Source: Apiospora phragmitis
Lineage: Eukaryota > Ascomycota > Sordariomycetes > Amphisphaeriales > Apiosporaceae
Reading direction: 5' to 3'
Assembly (NCBI GenBank): GCA_038363925.1
Contig: JAQQWL010000001.1
Span: 930,001-994,000 of the forward strand
Length of the DNA stretch: 64,000 bases
In this document: in pieces, positions 10,920 through 21,347 of the stretch
Numbering within the stretch: the first letter of the stretch is position 1
Layout of the letters: each line of letters opens with the position of its first letter
Notes under the pieces: model-generated
The model's input: only the letters and a program-made list of their open reading frames with translations
What the model was told of the DNA's origin: nothing
Databases searched by the model: none
Program-made: the position numbers and the translations under genes

Positions 10920-11865
10920 TCAGTCAAATAACAAGACGCCTCCAACGATAGGGCCGGTAGCGCCCGATTTTCGTAAGTATTGCACTGCGTCTTCCTGGCC
11001 GTTAGCCGCAGCGGTTTGTAATGCGGTCTGGCCTCCCCAGCCGGCTGAAGCATCGATATCGGCCTTTGCCTTCAGTAGCATCTCTGGTATGGTTATATAC
11101 CCCTTTTGCGCGGCTGCATGGAGCGCTCGGCCACCCTTGAACGAACTCCCTTCCGCGTCCACGTCCGCCCCGGCATCGATCAGCACCTTGACGATCTCCT
11201 CACTACCCACGCAGCAAGCCGCCTGGAGCGCTGTTATGCCCTTGTGTCGGCTAGGAGGCGCATTGACATCAGCACCGTGCTGCGGTTGGAGCAAGAGCTG
11301 CACGATCTGCAGATCCCCGACCGACGCCGCCGCGGCGAGAGCCGTGCGACCCGCCGTACCCGCCGGCTTCGCGTTCACGTCGGCCCCGGCGCCCAGCAAA
11401 AGCTCGACCATCTTCAAGTCCCGCGCCTCGGCGGCCACTTGTAGCGCCGTGCGGCCGTGGTAGCGCAGCGCGGGGGCGTTGATGTCGGCGTTGCATTCCT
11501 GCAGCAGGAACGAAACGACGGACGGGTTTCCCGACCGGCAGGCCTGTTGGAGGGCGTTCCGTCGCCGTTGTTGCCGCCGGGAGCCTCGACGTCCGCGCCC
11601 GCGGCCACTAGGTGCCGGACCACGGCCTCGTGCCCGAAGAGGCAGGCCGCCTGGAGGGCCGTGTTGCCGTAATAGCCGGCGGGCGGGGCGTTCACGTCTG
11701 CGCCGTCGTCCCGGATCAGCTTTCATCCAGAGCTAGGTCCCCGTCCTTGCTGGCGAGCTGCAGCGGGGTCCAGCACTCGTCCTCCTCGTCAAACTCTCCC
11801 AGGTCGAACCCCCCTCTGTAGGGGTCGGTGGGAGTGAGAGCACCTCAGCGGGCGTTCGAGGCCAT
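10920..11865 (-). CDS. ankyrin-repeat protein
   Basis: Composed almost entirely of ankyrin repeats. In order it reads FDLGEFDEEDECWTPLQLAS, GNTALQAACLFGHEAVVRHL, NALQQACRSGNPSVVSFLL, GRTALQVAAEARDLKMVELL, GRTALAAAASVGDLQIVQLL, GITALQAACCVGSEEIVKVL, GRALHAAAQKGYITIPEMLL and GQTALQTAAANGQEDAVQYL: about eight repeats in about 315 residues. The linkers ADVNAP, ADVDAE and ADIDA are typical of fungal ankyrin proteins next to heterokaryon-incompatibility genes, but no NACHT or HET domain is attached here. Frame breaks occur near 11718 (one A missing in an A run, LDE|KLIRDDG) and near 11565 (GGNNGD|GNALQQACR). The nearest upstream ATG, at 11865 (MASNAR), is followed by an in-frame TGA at 11845-11847, so the true start is uncertain: a third error or a missed 5' exon. 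Function unknown; probably protein binding. Confidence 0.75.
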
Positions 11866-12720
11866 TGGGTTGTCTGCATGTTGTATGTTTGTGTGAAAGG
11901 AAGACTCCTCGCAATGTTCCATATAAAAAGGTTTAATACCACTGGTCGTCGGGTCATCAAAAATCCTCAAGACAGCTGTCTTCTATGTATGTACGTTTGA
12001 TGGCCGATCGTCCATCCACCTCCTTATCTGGCCCCTTTCAAAAGTCACACACGAGCCAGGAACTGGTATGCGGATATATTAGTAGAGAGTAGGGGTAGGC
12101 AAGAAGTCGGTGTATTAATGGGATGGGCCACGGCGGGGCAACTGTCCATCCATATGGAGTGAATATGAGACACTAGTTGAACATGGTAATGTATCCTCCG
12201 GGCCAGCCAGTCATATGGGAAGCATTGGATATCTCTACAACTGGCGAAGAACTGCCAGAATTAACCAGGAAGATCACAGCCAACAGGAAGGTGGCCTCGA
12301 ATCTGTCTTGCTTCTGAATGTGGTTACCGTATCAGCCAGCTTACTTAAGATTACTTGGCTAACCTACAATAGCATGGGCGGCGGCTAGTACCCTCGAATG
12401 GCACGGTTCAGTGTTGCATCCTACCTATGTAGCGCATCCACTCCGTTTAGAGCTGTCGGGATTAACAGTCCCGGGCTTTAGCTGCACATCGGCCATGGCA
12501 TCATAGAACACCGATCGAAGCTCCAATCCCGCCCGCCCTCAGCTTCTTTGGGATCTGTTAATACCAAAAGCAGCGTTGGAGGGGCACATAGAATGATAAG
12601 GTCTTTTACAAACGCAGACGACACCTCTTGTGCCATCAATTTGCAAGCTCCTCCTGTGGACTTGCTCTCGTCTGTTTTGCATCGCCCTTGTTGCAGAGCC
12701 ATGATCCATACTCCAACATC
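11866..12720. other. divergent intergenic region ankyrin gene / DDB1
   Basis: Holds the 5' ends of two divergent genes. No coding signal or repeat recognised. Confidence 0.5.
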
Positions 12721-15700
12721 ATGGCCTACGTAGTGCCCATTCATCGGCCACATAGCGTGCGCCATGCACTGCGCGCCTCGTTATACCCGGAAGACGAGGA
12801 TGATTGTTTGGTTCTTGGTAGGTGCAATCCGTCTCCCTAAGAAGAGTTCATTCTTTCTTACAAATGGTTGAACAACAAACATGGAAACTGACCTCTGTGC
12901 GCCTTCCTCCAAAAAGCAAAGCGAACCGACTCGAGTTCTGGAAAGTCGACGGCGAAACAGGCCTGTTGGTCGAGGTTGACTCGAAAGTCGTCAATGGCAC
13001 CATCACCATGCTGCAGCGGTTGCGGCCGAGGGACGCCGACACCGACCAGCTCTTCATTGGGACGGACCGCTTCGAATATTTCACCCTCGGATGGGACGAA
13101 AAGACCCAAGGACTCAATCGCTACTCATTCTGCTACGATAAAACGAGAAGCATATGAGGGATTCGCAGAGCCAGGATCAGTGTATAGTCGATCCGTCAGG
13201 CCGATTCATGATAATATTGGTTTGGGAAGGAGTCTTGAATGTGGCCCGCATGCACCACGTCAAATCCAAGAGGCTGGAGCTCGACTGGCAAGACCAGATC
13301 CGTATCAGGAGCTGTTCATAAGGTCCGCCACGTTTCTGCACGTGGAAACTGGCCAGCCAAAGGTCGCATTCTTGTATCAGACTCGGACCGACAACCCGGA
13401 CGCCCAACTCGTCACGTACCGCCTCTACTCCGACGACAGGAACAATGCAGTATCCAACTTCGAGACCAAGGACCAAATAGAACGATTTGAAATCCAGGAC
13501 CCTGGCGCGGCCATGTTAATACCTGTCGGTCGGGGAGAAGAGGAACACAAGCGCTATATTGTCCGGAACGCCCAACAAGCACGCGCCCAGCTGGGTGGCT
13601 TCATTGTCGTAGGAGAGACGCGGCTGCTATATTACGATGACGCCGCTAAGAAGACGGTCGAAACTGCTCTTGTTGAGCCTTCCATTTCGTCGCCTGGGCT
13701 GAATACAATGTGTCTCATTACTTCATCGGAGACGACTATGGCACCCTTTGGCTGCTCGAGATCCAACTAGAAAATGGCGCCGTTGTGACCGGGCTGGAAA
13801 TGAAAAAGATCGGGACTACTTCACGGGCAAACCGTTTAGTCTACCTGGGAGACAACATGCTATTTGTCGCTTCGCATTACGGCAATTCTCAGTTGTTCAG
13901 AGTGAACCCAGAGAATTATACTATTGAGCTCGTCCAGGAGCTGACGAATATCTCGCCCATATTGGATTTTACTATTATGGATATGGGCAACCGTGAGGGG
14001 GAAGAGCAGACAGTCAACGAGTACTCATCTGGGCAAGCCAGAATCGTTGCTGGCAGCGGTGTCCACAAAGACGGCAGCCTGAGGAGTGTCCGAAGTGGAG
14101 TCGGACTCGAAGACGTTGGTATCCTGGCCGACATGGACAATATACGGTCGCTATTTCCCATTCAGACCGGGGCCTCGTCCAAGTACGATACTTTATTAGT
14201 ATCATTCCTCACAGAGACGAGAGCCTTTGCGTTCAGTGCGTGGGGGATATTGAAGAAGTCGAGGAGTTCAAAGGCACATCGTTAAACGAGCATAGTTTGG
14301 TGGCTCAGAACCTTTCGGATGGGCGTTTGATCCAGGTTACTCCTAGCAGCGTGCGGCTTATTGATGTTGAGGGCGGCGTTGCCATCTCCAGCTGGAGTCC
14401 TGCAGCTGGCCAGACTATTACTAATGCATCGGCTAACAATGACTGGATCCTACTGTCTGTCAACGGTAACAGTCTCATATCACTCGGAATAGAACATGAC
14501 CTCATCCGCACAGAACACAACGACCTCGGAGAAAAGGAACAGGTTGCTTGCATACATCTGCCGCCTCAGTACCCAAGCATTGGCGTGGTAGGGTTCTGGA
14601 AATCAGGGACAATATCCATCATGGATCTCAAAACCCTCCAGCCTTTGCATACCGAATCTCTCAGGAAACAGGACGACCTGACTTCGGTTCCCCGTGACAT
14701 TGTGCTTGCTCAGGTTTTGCCACCCGAGTCTTCCGGGCCCAGTCTGTTTGTTGCAATGGAAGACGGGTTCGTATTCACGTTTAATGTGTCAAAATCCGAT
14801 TTCGCTCTATCGGGACGCAAGAGTATCGTCCTTGGCACACGGCATGCACGCTTGCAGCTTATTCCGAAGCCGAACGGTGTTTACAATCTTTTCTCTACGA
14901 GTGAACACTCTAGCCTGATTTATGCGTCTCATGGTCGCATCATCTACTCGGCCGTAACAGCACAGGACGCCACGTGTGTGTGTCCCTTTGACACGGAGGC
15001 ATTCCCGGAATGCATGGCACTGGCCACCGAAACCACTTTGAAACTCGCTCTCATTGATGATGAGCGCCGGACTCATGTTCAGACACTCCCAATAGGACAG
15101 ACTGTGAGGCGGATAGCTTACTCTCGAAACGAGCGGGCCTTTGGACTGGGATGTGTGAAGAGAGAAGTGCTCAACAACGAAGAAATAATCACCAGTTCTT
15201 TCCGGCTCGTCGACGAGGTAGTTTTCGACAAGATTGGTGAGGACTTGGTACTCGAAGGCTCCTCAGGACCAGAAATGGTGGAGGCGGTATTCCGAGCTGA
15301 ACTCACAGACTCTTACGGGAACAAAGTAGAACGGTTCCTTGTTGGTACAAGCTACCTCAGCGATATTCAGCCCAACCCCGGTTCGCAAGACGACTTCAGG
15401 GGACGAATCCTAGTTGTGGGCATCGATAGCGACCGCAACCCCTATGTGGTTACGCAACGCGGCGTCAAGGGGGCATGTAGATGTTTCGGTGTTATCGGCG
15501 ACTACATTGTGGCAGCGCTTGCTAAGACTGTGGTCGTCTACCGGTACAACGAGGTATCGACAACGTACGCTAAGATGGATCGCGTTGCCTCCTATCGACC
15601 CTCCACTTATCCCGTCGATCTTGCCATCGAAGGGGATACAATCGCGGTGGCTGATCTGATGAAGTCAATGAGTCTCGTCAAGTTTACCCCGCCGGTTGAT

Positions 15701-16336
15701 GATGAGCCGGCGAAGTTGGAGGAGTTGGGCAGGCATTACCAAGCTTCGTGGGCCACGTCAATATGTCATATTGAGGGCGAATCATGGCTTGAGTCGGATG
15801 CGCAAGGCAACCTAATGGTACTTCGCCGCAACTCGTCAGGTGTTACAGAAGATGACAAGAGGAGTATGACTATCACCAGCGAATTCAATCTGGGAGACAT
15901 GGTCAACAGGATCAGGAAAGTAACGGTCGACGCAAGCGAGAATGCCATTGTTGTCCCTCGAGCGTTCCTCGGCACGGTACGTCACTTTTTTTTTGGCTTG
16001 AATCACATTTTGGACAGCCGCTAACACATAAGAAACAGGTCGAGGGTGGCATTTATCTATTTGGAACCATGACGGACAGTATGCTTGACTTACTACATCG
16101 CTTGCAAGAAGCATTAGTAAAACGGATCGGGACAATTGGGGACTTGAAGTTTAATAAATTCCGCTCTTTTATCAGTGAGCAGCGGAAGAGACGGAACCAT
16201 ACAGATACATAGACGGTGAGCTCATTGAGCGTTTCTTAGACGCGGACGAGGGAGACGCAGCAGGAAATGGTCGAGGGTCTGGCCGGATGTCGAGAGTATA
16301 CGGAATTTGGTCGAGGAGCTAAAGCGTTTGCATTGA
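12721..16336 (+). CDS. DDB1: DDB1 (damaged-DNA-binding protein 1)
   Basis: DDB1 family (MMS1/CPSF-A type), the beta-propeller adaptor of Cul4 ubiquitin ligases used in nucleotide-excision repair, histone modification and replication control. Start ATG 12721 (MAYVVPIHRP). Diagnostic segments are KANRLEFW, NGTITMLQRLRP, the propeller segment VPRDIVLAQVLPPESSGPSL, FRGRILVVGIDS, GACRCFGVIGDYIVAALAKT, and the CPSF-A region GGIYLFGTMTDSMLDLLHRL with FNKFRSFISEQ. Introns: 12818-12916 and 15977-16038. Total about 1,150 residues, as expected. One-base shifts, mostly deletions, lie at the first splice junction (exon 1 ends VL+G while KANRLE needs one more base) and near 13142, 13308, 13692 and 14238; two or three more in 16185-16310 hide the ending YRYIDGELIERFLDADEGDA..LVEELKRLH*. 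Such a cluster in a conserved single gene points to consensus error, though loss of function cannot be excluded. Confidence 0.88.
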
Positions 16337-16996
16337 GGATCAGACTGGAAATTGGGTTACTGTATGTACCGGACGTGTTACTCCATGCCTTAGATATGCA
16401 GTCAAAATGTGTTGCATGTGGGATGCCCTGAATGCCGCGGCAATATTGTAACGCTTTTGGTATTATAGTTCTGCTGCCAGCTCTTCCATACCTATTCGTT
16501 GGTACTCGCATTTGTCTCATTGCCGGTTAAGGTACCAGTTAGATATCCAGTAACCCCATTATTAAGTACTTTAAGTGCTCGTCCTGTTCCTCTCGCCATT
16601 GGCTATCCCGTCTTTCAGGGCCCCTCACCAGTCACTGAATGCCAAGGTTACATAAAAATATTTAGGGATGTATTTACATGTACTTACTGTAGACGGCTCC
16701 CTAATGAAGTAATCCCTAGGCAACTTATTATCTAAGCAGTCGGCTGGGCAGGTGGCGACCAGCTGGAGTGTCGTCAACAACAGCTTCGACGAATTAGCAA
16801 GTCGCAATTTGGCAGCTGCACAGACCAGTCAGCTTTTGTATGAGGCCACTCCAAGCCGAGCTTGTTCCGTTTCGGTAATCGTCCCAGAAATTTGGAAAAG
16901 ACCTCAAGCAGGTAAAGCAGCTTCCGATTGATTCTCTCCGGACGACCTCCCAATTTCAACCTCCCAATTGAATCCACAACCTACCTCCCCATCGTC
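16337..16996. other. intergenic: DDB1 3' end and Rieske gene promoter
   Basis: Non-coding. The last 80 bases before 16997 are C/T-rich (ACCTCCCAATTTCAACCTCC), as expected for the leader of a highly expressed mitochondrial gene. Confidence 0.5.
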
Positions 16997-18060
16997 ATGG
17001 CGCCTTTGACTATCGCATCGCGCGCCCTCGCGCGAGAGGCTTCCAAGACCGCCACCCTCCGCTCCGTCCGCGCTCTCTCCACCTCCAGCTCGCTCCGTGA
17101 TGGCAACTACAGCAGCCCCTTCAAGGGCGAGACCAAGGCTTCCAACATCCCCGACTGGGGCAGCTACATGACCAAGAACTCTATCGGCTCGAACAACCTG
17201 GTCTCCTACTTCATGGTCGGTGCCATGGGCGCCATTACCGCCGCCGGTGCCAAGTCGACTGTTCAAGGTGAGTGATAAGATGGGTTAGGGCGACGACACG
17301 GAGCCATTGAGTCGCCAACAATACACGGTCATGCCCGCGGTGGCCAGGTTGGAGATGCGACTCAGCAGCTAGCTCGTTTTGTATTGCCAATGGCTCGCTA
17401 ACCCGTGACACCCTCCACTGCAGAGTTCCTGAAGAACATGTCCGCGTCCGCGATGTCTTGGCCATGGCCAAGGTCGAGGTCGACCTCAACGCCATCCCCG
17501 AGGGCAAGAACGTCATCATCAAGTGGCGAGGCAAGCCCGTTTTCATCCGACACCGAACCCAGGGCGAGATCAATGAGGCCAACAAGATTGACGTCAAGTC
17601 TCTGCGAGAACCCCCAGGCCGACGAGGATCGTGTGCAGAAGCCTGAGTGGCTGGTTATGCTGGGTACGTCATTGTGAACATCACCTCAAGGATTCCTACT
17701 TTTGGATTGGGTCAAATGTCGACGATGTGGCATTGCGCATTATACCCGATGATGTCAATTCGTCGATGTGCGCGAGGCCTCAATGTCCGACTGATATCCT
17801 TACCCCTGAAACGCGGCGAATATCCTTCCGTGACCGCCAGCAACCTGCAAAATTGAAACTAACGCTGGTACTGAATAGGTGTCTGCACGCATTTGGGTTG
17901 TGTGCCTATCGGCGAGGCTGGTGACTTTGGTGGTTGGTTCTGCCCCTGCCACGGTTCTCACTACGATATCTCCGGACGTATAAGGAAGGGCCCTGCTCCT
18001 CTCAACCTGGAAATTCCCGAGTACGAGTTCCCCGAGGACGACAAGTTGATCATCGGTTAA
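16997..18060 (+). CDS. RIP1: Rieske iron-sulphur protein of complex III
   Basis: Rieske 2Fe-2S subunit of the mitochondrial cytochrome bc1 complex, which passes electrons from ubiquinol to cytochrome c1. ATG 16997 starts a basic presequence ([20 protein letters not shown]). The single transmembrane helix is around [19 protein letters not shown]. The cluster-binding boxes are CTHLGC (17884-17901) and CPCHGSH (17941-17961), with all four Cys/His ligands and both disulphide cysteines present. The protein ends in [13 protein letters not shown]. Introns: 17268-17423 and 17664-17878; exons give about 230 residues, normal size. Exon 2 contains two compensating one-base shifts. One base is missing near 17452 (MSASA must join [12 protein letters not shown]), and there is one C too many in the C5 run near 17611 (SLREP must join [16 protein letters not shown]). 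Since the gene is essential for respiration these are almost certainly sequence errors. Confidence 0.95.
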
Positions 18061-21000
18061 GCGTGGATCTCGTGTACAAATATTAGACTGCCGAAAAGAA
18101 GGGAATTTGGCACGCTTTCTCCATTGTCCGCTTCCCAGCTATAGACTTGATGCGATGGGGGATACCTCGACATTCTCGGACTTTCCTTAGACATTATCAG
18201 CCTCCGCTAATCCTGTACAAAACCAAGCACGTCCAGATTTGAGTTGCTGTGTCTGTCCCATCGCGTGCTCCAAGGCGGCTATTCCTACCACGACTATCGT
18301 ATCTGTGTTAGGAATATGCAAAGAATTTGGGTTGAAAATAGCCAGGTGCTAGGGGGAATGTACTAGGCATAAGAAAGAACATATCATATCCATCACCAGT
18401 GTAATGATGGGAATGCCTTCCGAAACGTGACTGAAATGAGCCGGCCGAGCCAGAGTTGCGATGAGCCCCTTCGAAACGCTTTATTTGACTCTACCAAATG
18501 TAACATCAGATTGCATTGCATTGAGCGCTTACCTGATAGATCGACTTTTGTCATGCGGATGGCACCGAGAGGAGAATCGTCGATTGTTTTGCTCTCCATC
18601 CAACCGGGCAGAGTCGACCAAGGCACGCGCGCGTAGGAAATTTTGTACACAGTGCTCAATGACACGCAGACAATTTGATTCCATTTACTTCCGTTCCGAT
18701 ACCCAGCAAAGACTCTAGGAAAACAATGCATATGCCACCCCCTTGCGAGAGCTTATTGCCGATATAAGGGGTTGCAAATGGAGTATTGCAATGTTCGAAC
18801 TCCCGAGTAATTTACACTATATTTCCAACCTCGACATTCAGATTAAGAATATGAATACATTGAGTCTGGCAGGTGCTGCTGTGGATGTTTGACTCTTCTA
18901 CTATCACGCTCCCGTGACTTGGTGTTTAGCAAGCCCGGAGCGACTCGGATCATAGATCTGCCGCCTTTCTGCCCTAGCCTGATCGTCCTGGTCTAATTGA
19001 CTTGATCTGATGTCCCAATGCAACATGGCAACGTCTCCTGCATTGTATGTAGATATACCGGACGAACTATCGAACAGATCAGCGGATGGCCCCTGAAAGT
19101 GCCAAGTGCTTCAGATTTGATCGATGATTTGCGTGAGGGCTGTAGCGGAAGGCGATCTTTCCGGAATGCGACCTCACATGGGATGGTTATTTTCCCTCTT
19201 TCCTCATTGAGACCGTTTGAAGTTTGAACTGGCGGTAATCGAACCAGCTTTAGCACGAAGGATCCAAGCTATGTTTGTTGTATGTTGAGGAGCGTTAGCC
19301 GTGTGTGCTTCACGTTTATGTCCACGGAATTACGGAGCGTCATTTGGCCTAGGACGGCCCTGTATGTCGTGTGTCAATCTAGAAACGAACGAGAAGGGAA
19401 CTCCTAACTAGGTGTATGCATGTAGTGTACGACAAACAGAAGTCTATCAATGCCAACCAGCACTATTTTGCCGTTGAAAGCTGTCAGAGAAGACGAACAG
19501 GCGGGATAGCATAGCAAGAGACGGCAGGTTTTGCCTTGGCGGTATGATTGCCGTGCGAGAGAATGCCCGTCCTCCCAGTAGGTCCTCCATGGCCCCTCAC
19601 TGGTGTTTTGTGTGTGACATTCTCTCGTCTCATGTAGCAGGGAAACGCCAATACTTGCCCATGGGCTGTGCCTGCTTGTGCTGTGTCGCTATCCAGAAGA
19701 TCAATCGCCCAAATTACCCACTTCCTCTTTTCTCAGGACTCTGAACTTCGGCCTGGTCCGCACAAACTGGACATACAAACCAGGAACATGATCAGCCATA
19801 GCGGCCCCATTAGACGACCTCGCAGAAAGAGGTGTGACTTTTCAGTCGACCGCAATGGATGAACACGTCCCAGCTAGCGCCTACGGGACGCGGTGCTCCG
19901 AACCAAGTTCCTGATGAAGAATCGCCTTATTAATCCTAGAGAGTCCATACAATGACACTTGATATCGGCAATGGCCGAACAGGTGTTGAATATCGTGGAC
20001 CTAGCAGTCTAGGCAAGCTTCTGGGTAAGCGAAGGAGACGTTGGAAAGATGCACCCATGCAACCATGCCCACGACCCCCTATCACTCCGCTTGCTGCGAG
20101 CCACTAGCCACTAAGGTTAGGCTTAATCAGTAGGCTTAACTCCCCGCGAACACCCTCAGCAACCAATCAGCGGTACATCTGGTAAAAAGCTTGGCTCTCA
20201 GGTCTCCCAGGTTAATAATGGGGGGTTGCGGCTCAAGTGAGACGTTTCGGGTTGCGACTCTCTGACTTTGCATACGTACTTCATTTTTGCTCCGTTCTGT
20301 TTCATCTCATCTCCATCTCATTGATGATTCTTATCGGATGAGCCCAAGTTAACCTTAAGAGGTAAAGCCACGACATTGTTTAAGCTTGATCATCCCTGCC
20401 GACTGCCCCATTCGAGCCACTGACCACTTGAGGTCGAGGCTCTCGTCCGAAATCTTGAGCTCCCATCCATGCTGAACTTCGTCCGATTTGTTTTTCTTGA
20501 GGAGGCGGCGGCGGCCCGTTGTCCATCAAAAGTCAATGTCACTGACCGACTATAAACACCATCAAGCTATGATCCTAGGAGAAAACAAAATAAAATAAAA
20601 ACAACTGCTAAACAGCAACCACAAACGACTGAACAAGTCTGCCAGTGTGACGGTCTCTTCATGGCACCCATGGTCGTGAAACGTCCCAGCCGCCCAGTGA
20701 CGTTTGCTTTTTGCCTGTTGTCTGTGTACTATGTACCCCGGCATATGGACCAAGATGGGAAAGCTAGGGGCAGGTCTATTTTCCATGGCCCATAAACGGT
20801 TGCAAGTGTAACGCAAGCGAAGGTCTCTGCTCCTTGCGGCTCGCATGGCCTTCGGCAGGGCCTTCTGCCGAAGAAGCGCCCACTTTTCCCACAGCAGTTC
20901 GTGGAGCACGTTCCTGCGATGCCATGGCATTGGGCTTGCTTCCCAAGATGATCTGCTTGATCGAGACCGTTACCTGCTCGTGCATCAGAGACACACAGCA

Positions 21001-21347
21001 CCCTGAATGGTGGCATCTGGGCGGGTCGGACTAACACCCTGCCAGATGGAAAACATCCATGGATGAGGTGCCTGGGACTCTCACGACTCTCGCATCTGCT
21101 GTGTATATATGGACAGTAGTCCTCGCCAACTCATCAGGAGAGGTCCTTTCCATCTTCATCCACCGACAAGTGCCTGCGCTTCTCTACTTGTAACGTTCTT
21201 TTCGCTACTAGTTCTGTGAACTATCTTTGAATCTTTTATACATTCTTTATTATTAGTGCTCTGGATCGACTTCCCTTCTTTAGGCCGGGCCTTATCTTGC
21301 AAGCATAATCTTACGATCTTTATATATCTACATCTAAAACCGACAAG
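18061..21347. other. 3.3 kb gene-free region
   Basis: The largest gap in the window. I see no open frame with domain similarity, no tRNA with both internal promoter boxes, and no transposon coding remnant. The right end holds the TATA-like box and about 235-nt leader of the secreted-protein gene. It may contain an unannotated ncRNA or long regulatory region; nothing specific can be supported. Confidence 0.5.
21104..21112 (+). promoter_or_regulatory. TATA-like box of secreted-protein gene
   Basis: TATATATGG lies 244 bases upstream of the ATG at 21348. The intervening sequence is CT-rich, like a leader of a strongly transcribed fungal gene. Inferred from position only. Confidence 0.4.

Noticed and set aside
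10920..11865. Heterokaryon-incompatibility (NLR) gene from the ankyrin repeats
   Set aside because: No NACHT, NB-ARC or HET domain is encoded beside the repeats.
19225..19260. Minus-strand GGTTCGATTACC resembling a tRNA T arm
   Set aside because: No pairing acceptor strand or D/anticodon arms upstream on that strand.
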